From positions 124,001 through 188,000 of the forward strand of contig NZ_CP013631.1 of the NCBI RefSeq assembly GCF_001664485.1: a stretch of DNA of 64,000 bases, read 5' to 3'. This stretch comes from Rhizobium sp. N324 (GTDB lineage: Bacteria; Pseudomonadota; Alphaproteobacteria; Rhizobiales; Rhizobiaceae). Made by a program: the position numbers and the translations under genes. Position 1 is the stretch's first letter, and each line of letters starts with the position of its first letter. Shown piece by piece: positions 50,739-59,356 of the stretch. The notes under the pieces are model-generated. The model made no database searches. It was not told where the DNA came from and worked only from the letters and a program-made list of their open reading frames with translations.

Positions 50739-51734
50739 TCAGAGGGCGGCTGTGATTTTTTCCGCCACGTCGGCGCTCAGCCACGACTTCCAGATCTCGG
50801 GATGCTCCTCGAAAAAATGCATCGCGCCGTCATCGCCGCCAGCCTGGGCATCGGTCATCCACGACATGACCGAACTGACGGTCTGATTGTCCCATGAGCG
50901 CTTGCGGAGATAGTCTATCACGCCGGCATTTCCGCTTTCCGCCAGTTTCTCGGAGACAAGCGTCACGACATGGTCCTTCGGCCACTCGTTCTTCCTGGGG
51001 TCGCCACAATCGGCAGCGGTGTTGCAGCGCTTCCACTCCGCCGCGTCATGCGGGACACCGGCTTCGAGACGCACCATGGAATATTTCCCGAGAAGGGCGG
51101 TCGGCGACCAGTAATAGCCCATCCAGCCCTCCTTGTGCTCATAGGCCCGCGCCATGGCGCCGTCGAGGCCGGCCTGGGTTCCGGGATCGACGAGCTCGAA
51201 GCCCTTGGCTTCGCCGCCATAGGCCTTGAAAAGCTGGGCGCTGACGACCGAGCCGCCCGATCCTGTCGGGCCGTTGAAGACCGCTCCCTTCGATGTGTTC
51301 TCGGGTGCGGGGAAAAGCTCCGGATGGGCGAAGGCGTCATCAACCGTCTTGATCTCGGGATGAGCGTCGACGATGAATTTCGGTATATACCAACCCTGGA
51401 TGCCACCGTCGGACAAAGCCGGTCCGATATTTACAATTCTGCGCTCGTCGACGCCGCGTTTGACGATTTCCGGGACGAGATCGACCCAGGCCTCGCCGGC
51501 AATATCGGGCTGCCCCTTTTCCACCATCGAGGTGATCGTCGGCACGGTATCGCCGGGCACGAACTCCACCTGGCAGCCGAAACCGTGCTCGAGGATGAAC
51601 TTATCGACATGGGCGAGAAGTTCGCCGCTTTGCCAGTTCATGTTGGCAACGGTGACGGTGCCGCAAGAGGCGCTGGCGTCGGATGCGATGCCGGCGATCA
51701 ACGCGACCGTCGAAATTGCGAGAAGATTTTTCAT
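50739..51734 (-). CDS. ProX/OpuAC-type betaine-binding protein
   Basis: 331 residues with a Sec signal peptide (KNLLAISTVALIAGIASDASA) and the glycine-betaine/choline-binding fold: GTVTVANMNWQSGELLAHVDKFILEHGFGCQVEFVPGDTVP, then GEAWVDLVPE and GWYIPKFIVDAHPEI, with Trp/Tyr residues suitable for a cation-pi cage (GWMGYYWSP). The start is the ATG at 51734 after AAGGGGAA; the long frame to 52208 is a shadow over the divergent regulator. No permease or ATPase is adjacent, so it must share one encoded elsewhere. Confidence 0.89.
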   Translation of the reverse strand: MKNLLAISTVALIAGIASDASASCGTVTVANMNWQSGELLAHVDKFILEHGFGCQVEFVPGDTVPTITSMVEKGQPDIAGEAWVDLVPEIVKRGVDERRIVNIGPALSDGGIQGWYIPKFIVDAHPEIKTVDDAFAHPELFPAPENTSKGAVFNGPTGSGGSVVSAQLFKAYGGEAKGFELVDPGTQAGLDGAMARAYEHKEGWMGYYWSPTALLGKYSMVRLEAGVPHDAAEWKRCNTAADCGDPRKNEWPKDHVVTLVSEKLAESGNAGVIDYLRKRSWDNQTVSSVMSWMTDAQAGGDDGAMHFFEEHPEIWKSWLSADVAEKITAAL

Positions 51735-51896
51735 TGTGTTCCCCTTTTTGCGCTTTGGCATAGCTGCTTGGCGGGAGGGAAGGCCGGTTTTCCAAGCCTC
51801 AGGCGCCTCGCCTCCCAACGCAAATCGATGGTATTTGTCTTGGCTGCCGCAGTATTGTACGTTTAGGACAATTTCGATGGCCCGGAGGACCTTCGT

Positions 51897-52922
51897 TTGC
51901 AGCGCGACTACTCTCAATTGGGGCCAAGCAAGCCGGCGCCCGACATCACCTCTCCGCTCAGGGTGGGAGTCGTCGCCACGCCGAACTTCACGCTGATGCC
52001 GCTTGCCTGCTTCACGGATTTTCTCCGGCTCGCAGGCGACGAAGGCGATTTCAGCCGGCGGATCTACTGTGACTGGGAGCTGCTGTCGCATACTCTCGAT
52101 CCGATACGCTCGAGCTGCGGCCTGGAGCTGACGCCGGGCAGAACGTATGGGGATCCACGCGACTATGACTTCATCGTCGTGCACGGAGGCATACTGCACG
52201 CCGACCACAGGATCCCGCCGGAACTTTACGACTTCGTCACCGGTGCTGCGCGCAAAAGTGTGCCGGTGGCCGGCAACTGCTCAGGAAGTTTCGTGCTCGC
52301 CGAGGCGGGCCTGCTTGCCGGGAAGAAATGCGCTGTCCATTTCACGCTGGCAGGGCTGCTGCGCCAGACCTTTCCGGATATCATCCCCGTCACCGACCGG
52401 CCTGTCGTGGTTGACGGAAATGTCATAACCTGTCCCGGCGGATTGGCTTCGATCAAGCTCGCAATGTATCTTGTGTCCAATGCCTGCGGGGAGTCCCGCG
52501 CATATAAGGCGTTTCACTATCTTCTCGGCGATCACGGTTTCGACCGGCAGGGTGCGATCGAAGAGCCCGATCTCGGCATGAAGTGCGGGGACCGCCGCGT
52601 GGCGAATGCGATCGGGCTGATGCGGCAGAAGATGTACGAGCTCTGTTCGCTTGCCGACATCGCGGCGAGTGTCGGCACATCGGAACGGGAGCTTTCCCGG
52701 CTTTTCCAGAAGCATCTGCAGGTCGCTCCCGGCGAATATTGGCGCCAGATGCGGTTGAAAGCGGCAAAATGGATGGTGCTCAACAGCGATCGGTCGATCG
52801 CCCAGATTGCCTATGAATGCGGCTTTACCGATTGCGCCCATCTGGTGAACTGGTTCCGGCGCACCTATCACGTCACGCCCGCAAAACTCCGACGGTCGCA
52901 TCGCGAACTGGGAGTGCGCTGA
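51897..52922 (+). CDS. GlxA-family AraC regulator (GbdR-like)
   Basis: 341 residues from a TTG at 51897 preceded by GGAGG at about the right distance; no better start exists. N-terminal DJ-1/PfpI-like amidotransferase-fold domain (about 22-205: VGVVATPNFTLMPLACFTDFLRLAG, VPVAGNCSGSFVLAEAGLLAG) and a C-terminal AraC/XylS domain (SLADIAASVGTSERELSRLFQKHLQVAPGEYWRQMRLKAAKWM; SIAQIAYECGFTDCAHLVNWFRRTYHVTPAKLRR). GbdR and CdhR, which sense betaine derivatives, have this architecture. Divergent by 162 bp from the ProX-demethylase genes it probably activates. Confidence 0.89.
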   Translation: MQRDYSQLGPSKPAPDITSPLRVGVVATPNFTLMPLACFTDFLRLAGDEGDFSRRIYCDWELLSHTLDPIRSSCGLELTPGRTYGDPRDYDFIVVHGGILHADHRIPPELYDFVTGAARKSVPVAGNCSGSFVLAEAGLLAGKKCAVHFTLAGLLRQTFPDIIPVTDRPVVVDGNVITCPGGLASIKLAMYLVSNACGESRAYKAFHYLLGDHGFDRQGAIEEPDLGMKCGDRRVANAIGLMRQKMYELCSLADIAASVGTSERELSRLFQKHLQVAPGEYWRQMRLKAAKWMVLNSDRSIAQIAYECGFTDCAHLVNWFRRTYHVTPAKLRRSHRELGVR

Positions 52923-52933
52923 CGGGAACTGCT

Positions 52934-53518
52934 TCAGCCAACGCCCCGCAAAAACTCCTCAGCCTCCATCAGTTCGAGCTGCACGGAAAACCGATCGTGC
53001 AGAAGTTCCAGCGACGCGTCGTAGGTGTCGTCGGCGCTGCTGCAGACGGCGTCCTTCAGCACGATCACACGATAGCCGAGATCGATGGCGCCGAGTGTCG
53101 TGGCAAGCACGCAGACATCGGTTTCACCGCCTGTTATCACAAGCGTATCGACATGCTCCGACTGAAGGATCGGATGGAGGCGGCCGTCGATCCAGGGAGA
53201 ATAGGTGCGTTTGTCGAAGTGCCTTGCCGGCGGAACCAGTGACGCCAGCGATGAGGCCAGATCGACGAGGTCGCGCGGAAGATGCTCGCCGGTCATCATC
53301 CACCATTTCCGGTAATAATCCCGCCATTTCCCCGGCATCTCGTCGGCATGATCGGGCGGCAGGAAGCGGGTAAAGATCGTTCGGGAGGGGTGCCGCCCGG
53401 CGAGTTCCTCGATCTGCGGTGAGACCCGTGCCATCCAGGGAACATGCCAAGGCGTGTCTTCGGCAAACATCCGCTGCATGTCGACGCAAAGGTGCCGCCA
53501 CTCGCCGATCTCGCCCAT
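52934..53518 (-). CDS. Isochorismatase-family cysteine hydrolase
   Basis: 194 residues with the Asp-Lys-Cys triad of the family: Asp13 (CVDMQRMF), Lys103 (HFDKRTYSPW) and Cys136 (GGETDVCVLAT), with the cis-peptide region next to ETDVC. Members hydrolyse amides such as nicotinamide, N-carbamoyl compounds or isochorismate. The ATG at 53518 has GGGAGGATGTG upstream, so the 53548 start is rejected. It converges on the GbdR-like gene (11 bp). Substrate unknown; a role in N-methyl compound breakdown is possible from context only. Confidence 0.87.
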   Translation of the reverse strand: MGEIGEWRHLCVDMQRMFAEDTPWHVPWMARVSPQIEELAGRHPSRTIFTRFLPPDHADEMPGKWRDYYRKWWMMTGEHLPRDLVDLASSLASLVPPARHFDKRTYSPWIDGRLHPILQSEHVDTLVITGGETDVCVLATTLGAIDLGYRVIVLKDAVCSSADDTYDASLELLHDRFSVQLELMEAEEFLRGVG

Positions 53519-53595
53519 CACATCCTCCCTTCTCCGGGCGTCAACCATCGCCTGCGGCGAAAGTTCCCGTGGCTGGGAGATGATCGGAAGCCTTT

Positions 53596-55962
53596 TCAGG
53601 CGACGGCGTCTGGAGCGATCGTCAGCATTCCGGCGGCGGTCTCAGGTTCGCGGAAACAGTCGAGTTCGCGAAGCGGAACCGGTTTGGAGAAGAAATAGCC
53701 CTGGAGGTCGGTGCAGCCGAGGGCGGCCAGAAAGTCGCGTTGATATTCGGTTTCAACCCCTTCCGCCGTTGTCGAGATACCGAGGTTGCGGCTGAGCGCG
53801 ACGATGGCGCCGATGATCGCTGCCCCGTTGGCCTTTGTGCCGAGCAGCGAGACGAAGGATCGATCGATCTTGATGCGGTCGATGTCGAAGCGCATCAGGT
53901 GGCTGAGGCATGAAAAGCCGGTTCCGAAATCATCGAGTGAGATCTGGATCCCTCGGCTGCGCAGCGACTTCAGCACCGAATAGATGTCGGAGTTGTCCTC
54001 GATCAGCGAGGATTCGGTGAGTTCGAGCTCAAGCCGGGACGGCGGCAGCCCGCTCTCCTGAAGCACGGTGAAGACTTCCTCGGCGAAATTCGGCCGCCGC
54101 AACTGGGCCGGGGACACGTTGACGGCAACAAAGGTGTTCTCAGGCCATTCGCAGGCGGCTCGGCAGGCTTCGCGCAACACCCAGAAACCGAGAGCGTCGA
54201 TGAGGCCGCCCTCCTCGGCCACGGGGATGAAGCTCGCCGGCGTCAACAGGCCGCGCTGGCTGTGACGCCAGCGCACCAGGGCCTCTGCGCCCGAGGCCGA
54301 ATATCCGCCCTCGGCGCGGTGCACTGTCTGGTAATAGACTTCGAGCGATCCGAAGTCCGGCCGGTTTGCAACGGCATCCGAGCGGGGACGAGCGGATGAG
54401 GCCGTGCCTTTGGCGAGAACTTCGCGCAATTCGTTCTTGAGAATGTCGCGCGCGTTTCTGCCGCCGTCCATGGACGGCGAATAGACGCGCCATTGACCTC
54501 TGCCGCCCATCTTTGCCTCGTAGAGTGCGACGTCGGCATAGCGCATGATGTCGTCGGCATTCCGGCCGGCATCCGGCACGACGGTCACGCCGATCGAGCC
54601 GCCGACGCGGGCGACCGCTTCGCCCCGCAAAAGCGGGAAGGGCTTGCCAAGTTCGGCAACGATGGCTTCGCAGATTACCGGCAAAACCTGATCATGATCT
54701 TTGATGTCACGGAGAAGCAGGGCAAATTCGTCCCCTCCGAGCCGGGCAAGCGTGTCGCCTGGACGCAGTATCGAGCGGATCCGCTCCGCAGCCAGCCTGA
54801 TGAGCTCATCGCCGGCCGCATGGCCGAACGTGTCGTTCACGGCTTTGAAGCGGTCGAGGTCGAGAAGCGCAACAGCCGAGCGTTCGCTCGAATTCCGGGT
54901 CTCGGCGAGGCACTCGTCGAACCGCATTGCAAACAAGGCGCGGTTGGGAAGGTCGGTCAGCACGTCATGCAAGGCAAGCTGGCGTGCATGCAGCTCGCTT
55001 TTCTTCAACTCGCCGAGACTGCTTCGCAGGCGCACGAGCAGAACCGAGAACAGGACCGCGATCACCAGGGCGGCAATCGAAAGCGCCGGCATCAAGCGGC
55101 CGATGACCCTCGACCCCGGAAGATCGGGCCGCCAGACGATGAAGCCGATCGGTTCGCCGTTTGCCGTCGCGTCGATCTGAAACGCAACCTCGTTCTCGTC
55201 GGCATCGGCGGTGCGCGCGAAGCGCGCGCCGTTGAGCCCCTGTTGCCGGCTCAATTCATCGAGCGCCGCTCCATCGATAAACCGGACGACGATCAGGAAT
55301 TGCCGCATCGGCTGCTGCCGTCCCTGATCGGCGTCGTTGATGGCGACGACGCCGACGATCGTCGGGCGGCCTTCCAGCCGCATCAGATTGGCCAAGGCGC
55401 GGTTGGAACCGGCCGCGCTTGCAAAGCGGCTTTCCATCGAGGCCGGCATTCGTTCGGACGCCGTCCCTTGTCTCACCCCAAGGCGGGCATCCTGAAGGAG
55501 AGGCAAAAACAGAGGCTTCATCCAGCGATAACGCTTTTCCGTCTGGGCGTCGGCCAGCATGAGCAGCTGGGCCTTCTCGTCGACGACGAAAGCCTGGTCG
55601 TAGCCGAAGGCGGACATTGCGGTCTGGCTGATTGCACTGCCGGCTGCCGCTGTCAGGACGGCATCGAGACTGGAGGCGCCTCCGGTCGAACGGGCGGCGG
55701 GATAAACGCGCGTGAGATAGCCGTTGCCGAACTGGCCGATAACATGCGCGACCTGATCGACCTGCTCCCGCAGCCGGGCATTGACGAGCTGGCGCTGGCG
55801 ATCGAGGGCGGCAGCATCGCTTTCGGTTCCTGCCCACAGCGCCGATAAAACGACGAGACCAATCGCTCCCAGCCCGCTGATGGCGATCAGAAAGAGAATT
55901 CTTCCCGAGGCGATCCAGGATTGCTGAAACGTATTGGAGCTGGAAGGAACAACGATGTGCAA
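53596..55962 (-). CDS. Membrane CHASE4-GGDEF-EAL cyclic-di-GMP enzyme
   Basis: About 788 residues. A first membrane segment (FLIAISGLGAIGLVVLSALW), a periplasmic CHASE4-like sensor with FGYDQAFVVD, and a second membrane segment (ALVIAVLFSVLLVRL) precede a GGDEF domain with intact RLGGDEF and DVLTDLPNR, and an EAL domain with EALVRWRH, ELTES and DDFGTGFSCL. Both catalytic signatures look active, so synthesis and degradation of c-di-GMP are possible. Start choice: TTG at 55962 with AGGGG upstream; a GTG at 55983 is open but lacks a ribosome-binding site. Not obviously coupled to the catabolic genes. Confidence 0.9.
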   Translation of the reverse strand: MHIVVPSSSNTFQQSWIASGRILFLIAISGLGAIGLVVLSALWAGTESDAAALDRQRQLVNARLREQVDQVAHVIGQFGNGYLTRVYPAARSTGGASSLDAVLTAAAGSAISQTAMSAFGYDQAFVVDEKAQLLMLADAQTEKRYRWMKPLFLPLLQDARLGVRQGTASERMPASMESRFASAAGSNRALANLMRLEGRPTIVGVVAINDADQGRQQPMRQFLIVVRFIDGAALDELSRQQGLNGARFARTADADENEVAFQIDATANGEPIGFIVWRPDLPGSRVIGRLMPALSIAALVIAVLFSVLLVRLRSSLGELKKSELHARQLALHDVLTDLPNRALFAMRFDECLAETRNSSERSAVALLDLDRFKAVNDTFGHAAGDELIRLAAERIRSILRPGDTLARLGGDEFALLLRDIKDHDQVLPVICEAIVAELGKPFPLLRGEAVARVGGSIGVTVVPDAGRNADDIMRYADVALYEAKMGGRGQWRVYSPSMDGGRNARDILKNELREVLAKGTASSARPRSDAVANRPDFGSLEVYYQTVHRAEGGYSASGAEALVRWRHSQRGLLTPASFIPVAEEGGLIDALGFWVLREACRAACEWPENTFVAVNVSPAQLRRPNFAEEVFTVLQESGLPPSRLELELTESSLIEDNSDIYSVLKSLRSRGIQISLDDFGTGFSCLSHLMRFDIDRIKIDRSFVSLLGTKANGAAIIGAIVALSRNLGISTTAEGVETEYQRDFLAALGCTDLQGYFFSKPVPLRELDCFREPETAAGMLTIAPDAVA

Positions 55963-56084
55963 GCCTAAACCCCTGAACACCACGACACGGGCGCATGCGT
56001 CGACGCTAGCAAAGAAGCGTTCACGTAGAATTAAAAGCTACGGCGCATAATCGGCGAGATCGAATACGCCCCAAGGAGCTACCG

Positions 56085-56894
56085 ATGATGCTGCGCATAT
56101 CCCTTCAGACTATGGTGCGCGGAGCGCTGATGGCGGGCGGGCTGGGTATCTTCTTGGCCGCGGCCTCGCCATTCCCGGCGGCCGCGCAAGATCCGATGCC
56201 GATGCGAATTGCCGTCGAAGGCGCATTTCCGCCCTTCAACTATCTCGATGCCAACAACAAGCTTCAGGGCTTCGACATCGATATCGCCAACGCGCTTTGC
56301 GAGGTCGGCAAGTTCGACTGCCAGTTCATCATGGAGAAATGGGACGATATCATCCCCAATCTGGTTGCCGATAAATACGACGCGATCATCTCATCCATGT
56401 CGATGAGCCTCGAGCGGCGTCAGAAGGTTGCCTTTACGGAGAAATACTACAACAGCCCGTCGGTGTTCATTGCACGGAAAGATTCGCCGATCAGCGATGT
56501 CAGCCCCGCCGCCCTCAGCGGCAAAATCCTCGGGGTGACGTCGTCGACGGCGCAGGAATCCTACGCCAACCATCTCTATCCCGACATGAAAAAGAAGGTC
56601 TTCCGGTCTTCGCCTGAATTGTACAAGGGGCTGTCGGACGGCAGCGTCGATATCATCCTGGAGGACAAACTCGCCATTTACGACTGGATCGCCAATACGA
56701 AGGCGGGAACCTGCTGCGAGTTCAAAGGACCGGATCTGGTCGACGTCACATATTTCGGCGAAGGTGCCGGCATCGCGCTGCGCCTGGATGACAAGGAACG
56801 TCTTACACGCTTGAACGAAGCGTTGAAGAGCATCAAGGCGGACGGGACCTATGACATGATCAACGCAAAATACTTCCCGTTCAGCATCCAGTAG
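56085..56894 (+). CDS. Polar amino-acid-type ABC transporter substrate-binding protein
   Basis: 269 residues with a Sec signal peptide (hydrophobic GALMAGGLGIFLAAASPF, cleavage near AAAQD) and the type II binding fold of family 3 solute-binding proteins: MRIAVEGAFPPFNYLDANNKLQGFDIDIANALCEV, then ISSMSMSLERRQKVAFTEKYY. Acid and Arg residues for alpha-amino acid binding are in place. AAGGAG precedes the ATG at 56085 (a second ATG follows directly). No transporter partner genes are adjacent; a terminator follows. Confidence 0.91.
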   Translation: MMLRISLQTMVRGALMAGGLGIFLAAASPFPAAAQDPMPMRIAVEGAFPPFNYLDANNKLQGFDIDIANALCEVGKFDCQFIMEKWDDIIPNLVADKYDAIISSMSMSLERRQKVAFTEKYYNSPSVFIARKDSPISDVSPAALSGKILGVTSSTAQESYANHLYPDMKKKVFRSSPELYKGLSDGSVDIILEDKLAIYDWIANTKAGTCCEFKGPDLVDVTYFGEGAGIALRLDDKERLTRLNEALKSIKADGTYDMINAKYFPFSIQ

Positions 56895-56936
56895 TTTTGC
56901 CGACAGATTCTTCTGACTGAGAGCATCAAAATATTA

Positions 56937-56970
56937 CAGCGCCGCGCGTCTGAAAAGATGCGCGGCGCTG
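56937..56970. terminator. Strong hairpin between convergent genes
   Basis: CAGCGCCGCGCGTCT pairs with AGATGCGCGGCGCTG over 15 positions (one G-T wobble) around a GAAA tetraloop, in the 101-bp gap between the converging binding-protein and formaldehyde dehydrogenase genes. The very stable GAAA-capped stem probably ends transcription or protects 3' ends in both directions. Confidence 0.8.
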
Positions 56971-56995
56971 CAAGTTTGGTCTTCAGTCCCTGGCG

Positions 56996-58186
56996 TTAGG
57001 CGGCTTTCGCGACCTCTCCATGCGGATCGAGGACATATTTCGTCGCGGCGCCGTGGTCGAAGCTCTCATAGCCGGCGGCGGCATCGTCGAGCGGGATAAC
57101 CTTGGCATTGACGATATCGGCAATCGGCAGCCGGTCGTGCAGGATCGCCTGCATGAGCTGCCGATTGTACTTGAGCACCGGTGTCTGGCCGGTGTGGAAA
57201 GACTGCGCCTTGGCCCAGCCGAGGCCGAAGCGGAGCGACAGATTGCCCTGTTTGGCAGCATTGTCGACGGCGCCCGGATCCTCGGTGACGTAGAGGCCGG
57301 GAATACCGATCGAGCCTGCGGCGCGGGTGATCTCCATCATCTGATTGAGGACGATCGCCGGCTGTTCGCCGCCCGAATGGCCACGTGCTTCGAAGCCGAC
57401 CGCGTCGATGGCGCTGTCCACCTCGTTGCTGCCGACGACCTGGGCGATCATATCGCCAAGACGGTCGCTCTTGGAAAGATCGATCGGTTCGAAGCCGACC
57501 TTCGCCGCATGCGCCAGGCGGTCCTTGTTGAAATCACCGATCATGACGACCGCGGCGCCGAGGATGCGCGCCGAAGCCGCAGCCGCAAGGCCGACAGGGC
57601 CGGCGCCCGCGACATAGACGGTCGAGCCGACCCCGACGCCTGCGCGCACCGCGCCATGGAAGCCGGTGGGCAGAATGTCGGAGAGCATGGTGAGATCGCG
57701 GATCTTCGCCATCGCCTTGTCCCGATCCGGGATTTTGAGCAGGTTGAAATCGGCGTAGGGTATGGTGACGTAGCGTGCCTGTCCACCGATCCAGCCGCCC
57801 ATGTCGACATAGCCGTAAGCGCCGCCGGCACGGGCCGGGTTCACGGTGAGGCAGACGCCGGTATCCTGGGACTTGCAGCAGCGGCAACGGCCGCAGGCGA
57901 CATTGAACGGCACCGAGACGATATCGCCGATGTCGAGCATCTCGACGTCGACGCCTTTCTCGATGACCTCGCCGGTGATTTCATGACCGAGGACCAGGCC
58001 CGGCATCGCCGTCGTGCGGCCGCGGACCATATGCTGGTCGGAGCCGCAGATATTGGTCGAGATCACCTTCAGGATAACGCCGTGCTCGATGCGGCGGCCG
58101 TCGGGCGCTTCCAGCTTCGGGTCGTCGATGTCGCGAACTTCGACCTTGCCCGGCCTCAAATAAACGACGCCTCTATTCTTGCTCAT
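56996..58186 (-). CDS. fdhA: Glutathione-independent formaldehyde dehydrogenase
   Basis: 396 residues, close throughout to Pseudomonas putida FdhA: NRGVVYLRPGKVEVRDID, STNICGSDQHMVRGRTTA (catalytic zinc Cys47), LGHEITGEV (His68-Glu69), structural zinc Cys98/101/104/112 in VACGRCRCCKSQDTGVC, and the NAD-binding VAGAGPVGLAAAASARILGAAVV. The enzyme oxidises formaldehyde to formate with tightly bound NAD and without glutathione. The start at 58186 has GGGAGGAA; the frame open to 58414 has no support. It probably detoxifies formaldehyde from the demethylase and downstream betaine steps. Confidence 0.94.
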   Translation of the reverse strand: MSKNRGVVYLRPGKVEVRDIDDPKLEAPDGRRIEHGVILKVISTNICGSDQHMVRGRTTAMPGLVLGHEITGEVIEKGVDVEMLDIGDIVSVPFNVACGRCRCCKSQDTGVCLTVNPARAGGAYGYVDMGGWIGGQARYVTIPYADFNLLKIPDRDKAMAKIRDLTMLSDILPTGFHGAVRAGVGVGSTVYVAGAGPVGLAAAASARILGAAVVMIGDFNKDRLAHAAKVGFEPIDLSKSDRLGDMIAQVVGSNEVDSAIDAVGFEARGHSGGEQPAIVLNQMMEITRAAGSIGIPGLYVTEDPGAVDNAAKQGNLSLRFGLGWAKAQSFHTGQTPVLKYNRQLMQAILHDRLPIADIVNAKVIPLDDAAAGYESFDHGAATKYVLDPHGEVAKAA

Positions 58187-58856
58187 GGATTCCTCCCATT
58201 CGTTGAATGCCTCGATCTGCAACCGATGCAATCGATGACAACTTTTCCTCCGGTCTGCCTCCTCTGCAGCCCGGTATTCACAACGCCGCATCGGGCGATA
58301 TTCGAACTTCGCAAACAGGCGGGGGCAGATTGATGGAGGGGAGGAGCGAGACGATAGGTCCGGCCTGTCGTTCCACTCGTCATCGCCGCCGCAATCCGCC
58401 GATTTGCTGCGCAAAGAGCTGGTTTCCGGGCTCCAGAACCTCCTTTCGATTCATCTTGGAATCTTCGGTCGGCCTTCCAACGGTTCCGTCGCCAGTGACG
58501 AGCGCCTTGAACATCACAAGAAAACCATGCCCGGCGGAAAACAGCGCCCGAGAAAACGACATGGGCGCAACTCAAAGACGACAGTCGGAAAGCTGCGGAT
58601 AGCATGCTGCCGACAGGCATGAGTTGATCCCCGGAATCGGGCGGTTTTCCGGATCGGTTCAGAAGGTTTGATTGCAGGCCTCCGATCAAATCCTTTGAGC
58701 AATGTAGGGTTCCTGCGCCGGTTGTCACCCATTGATCCGCATCTGGTCGATCAGCGGCAGATGCCGTTTCCAATCGTGATTGGACATCGGCTGCGACCTG
58801 AGCCACGCTGTTTTTGGGAGCGGACCATCTATTTTTCTTAGAGATAGGAGGCCGAA
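58187..58856. other. 670-bp intergenic region without a recognisable gene
   Basis: Between the divergent fdhA and unknown gene at 58857 no reading frame has a ribosome-binding site, codon use or protein pattern that looks real; the overlapping frames (for example 58207-58602) are Arg/Ser/Pro-rich shadows. It must contain the fdhA promoter and that of the next gene. I see no clear promoter boxes, repeat or tRNA. It could hold a small RNA or the remains of a lost gene. Confidence 0.5.
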
Positions 58857-59291
58857 ATGGAACAGTATGCACTGGAGCAGTTGAAAACGATTGCGAAGGT
58901 CAGCACGACCTGCAAGCGCCTTGAATTAACGCGGCGCGAACGGATTGAACGGTGGGCCGAAAGTCTCGAACGCAGCCCCAGACCGTTTCTTAGGACGCTT
59001 CACGAAACGGAATATCAGCCGATCGAAGATCGGATTGCCATGCGGGATGACGACACCCCGATCTCTGTCGCATTCGCTGATCCTATTCTGCGGGCGGCAG
59101 GAATGGAAAATGATAGCTATGGAGAGGCCAGGCGGTTCTTCGAGCTCAGCGACGGGGAATTGCACGAGCTTGTCTGCTTCTGTCATTTTGGTGAACGTGT
59201 CAGCGCGGCAACGATCGCTCGCCGGGTGCGAAAGATGGCAGATCCCAAACCAAGCGGGTTTTTCGCTCAGCTCCGTGCGTTCTTCGGCTAA
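58857..59291 (+). CDS. Conserved-looking protein of unknown function
   Basis: 144 residues, preceded by an excellent ribosome-binding site (TAGGAGGCCGAA), so likely expressed. The sequence is hydrophilic with no signal peptide or membrane span. It starts MEQYALEQLKTIAKVSTTCK, has a basic LTRRERIERWAESLERSP segment, PFLRTLHETEYQP, and ends in an amphipathic helix SGFFAQLRAFFG. The Cys/His-containing HELVCFCHFGERVSA segment is notable but too short for a metal site by itself. I do not recognise the family; it has no operon partner. Nothing supports a function. Confidence 0.75.
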   Translation: MEQYALEQLKTIAKVSTTCKRLELTRRERIERWAESLERSPRPFLRTLHETEYQPIEDRIAMRDDDTPISVAFADPILRAAGMENDSYGEARRFFELSDGELHELVCFCHFGERVSAATIARRVRKMADPKPSGFFAQLRAFFG

Positions 59292-59301
59292 TCGAGGCCC
59301 A

Positions 59302-59331
59302 GGCCACATGAAACAAGGCCACATGAAACGG
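59302..59331. repeat. Two tandem 15-bp repeats
   Basis: AGGCCACATGAAACA at 59302-59316 is followed directly by AGGCCACATGAAACG (14 of 15 identical) in the 65-bp gap between converging genes. It looks like a simple local duplication, with a small GCCGCC/GGCGGC stem just beyond it that may serve as terminator. Confidence 0.6.
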
Positions 59332-59356
59332 CCGCCGCAGCAATCGGGCGGCGTGC

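Noticed and set aside
58183..58872. Minus-strand ORF of 229 residues upstream of fdhA
   Set aside because: It lacks a ribosome-binding site and any recognisable protein pattern and overlaps both neighbouring gene starts.
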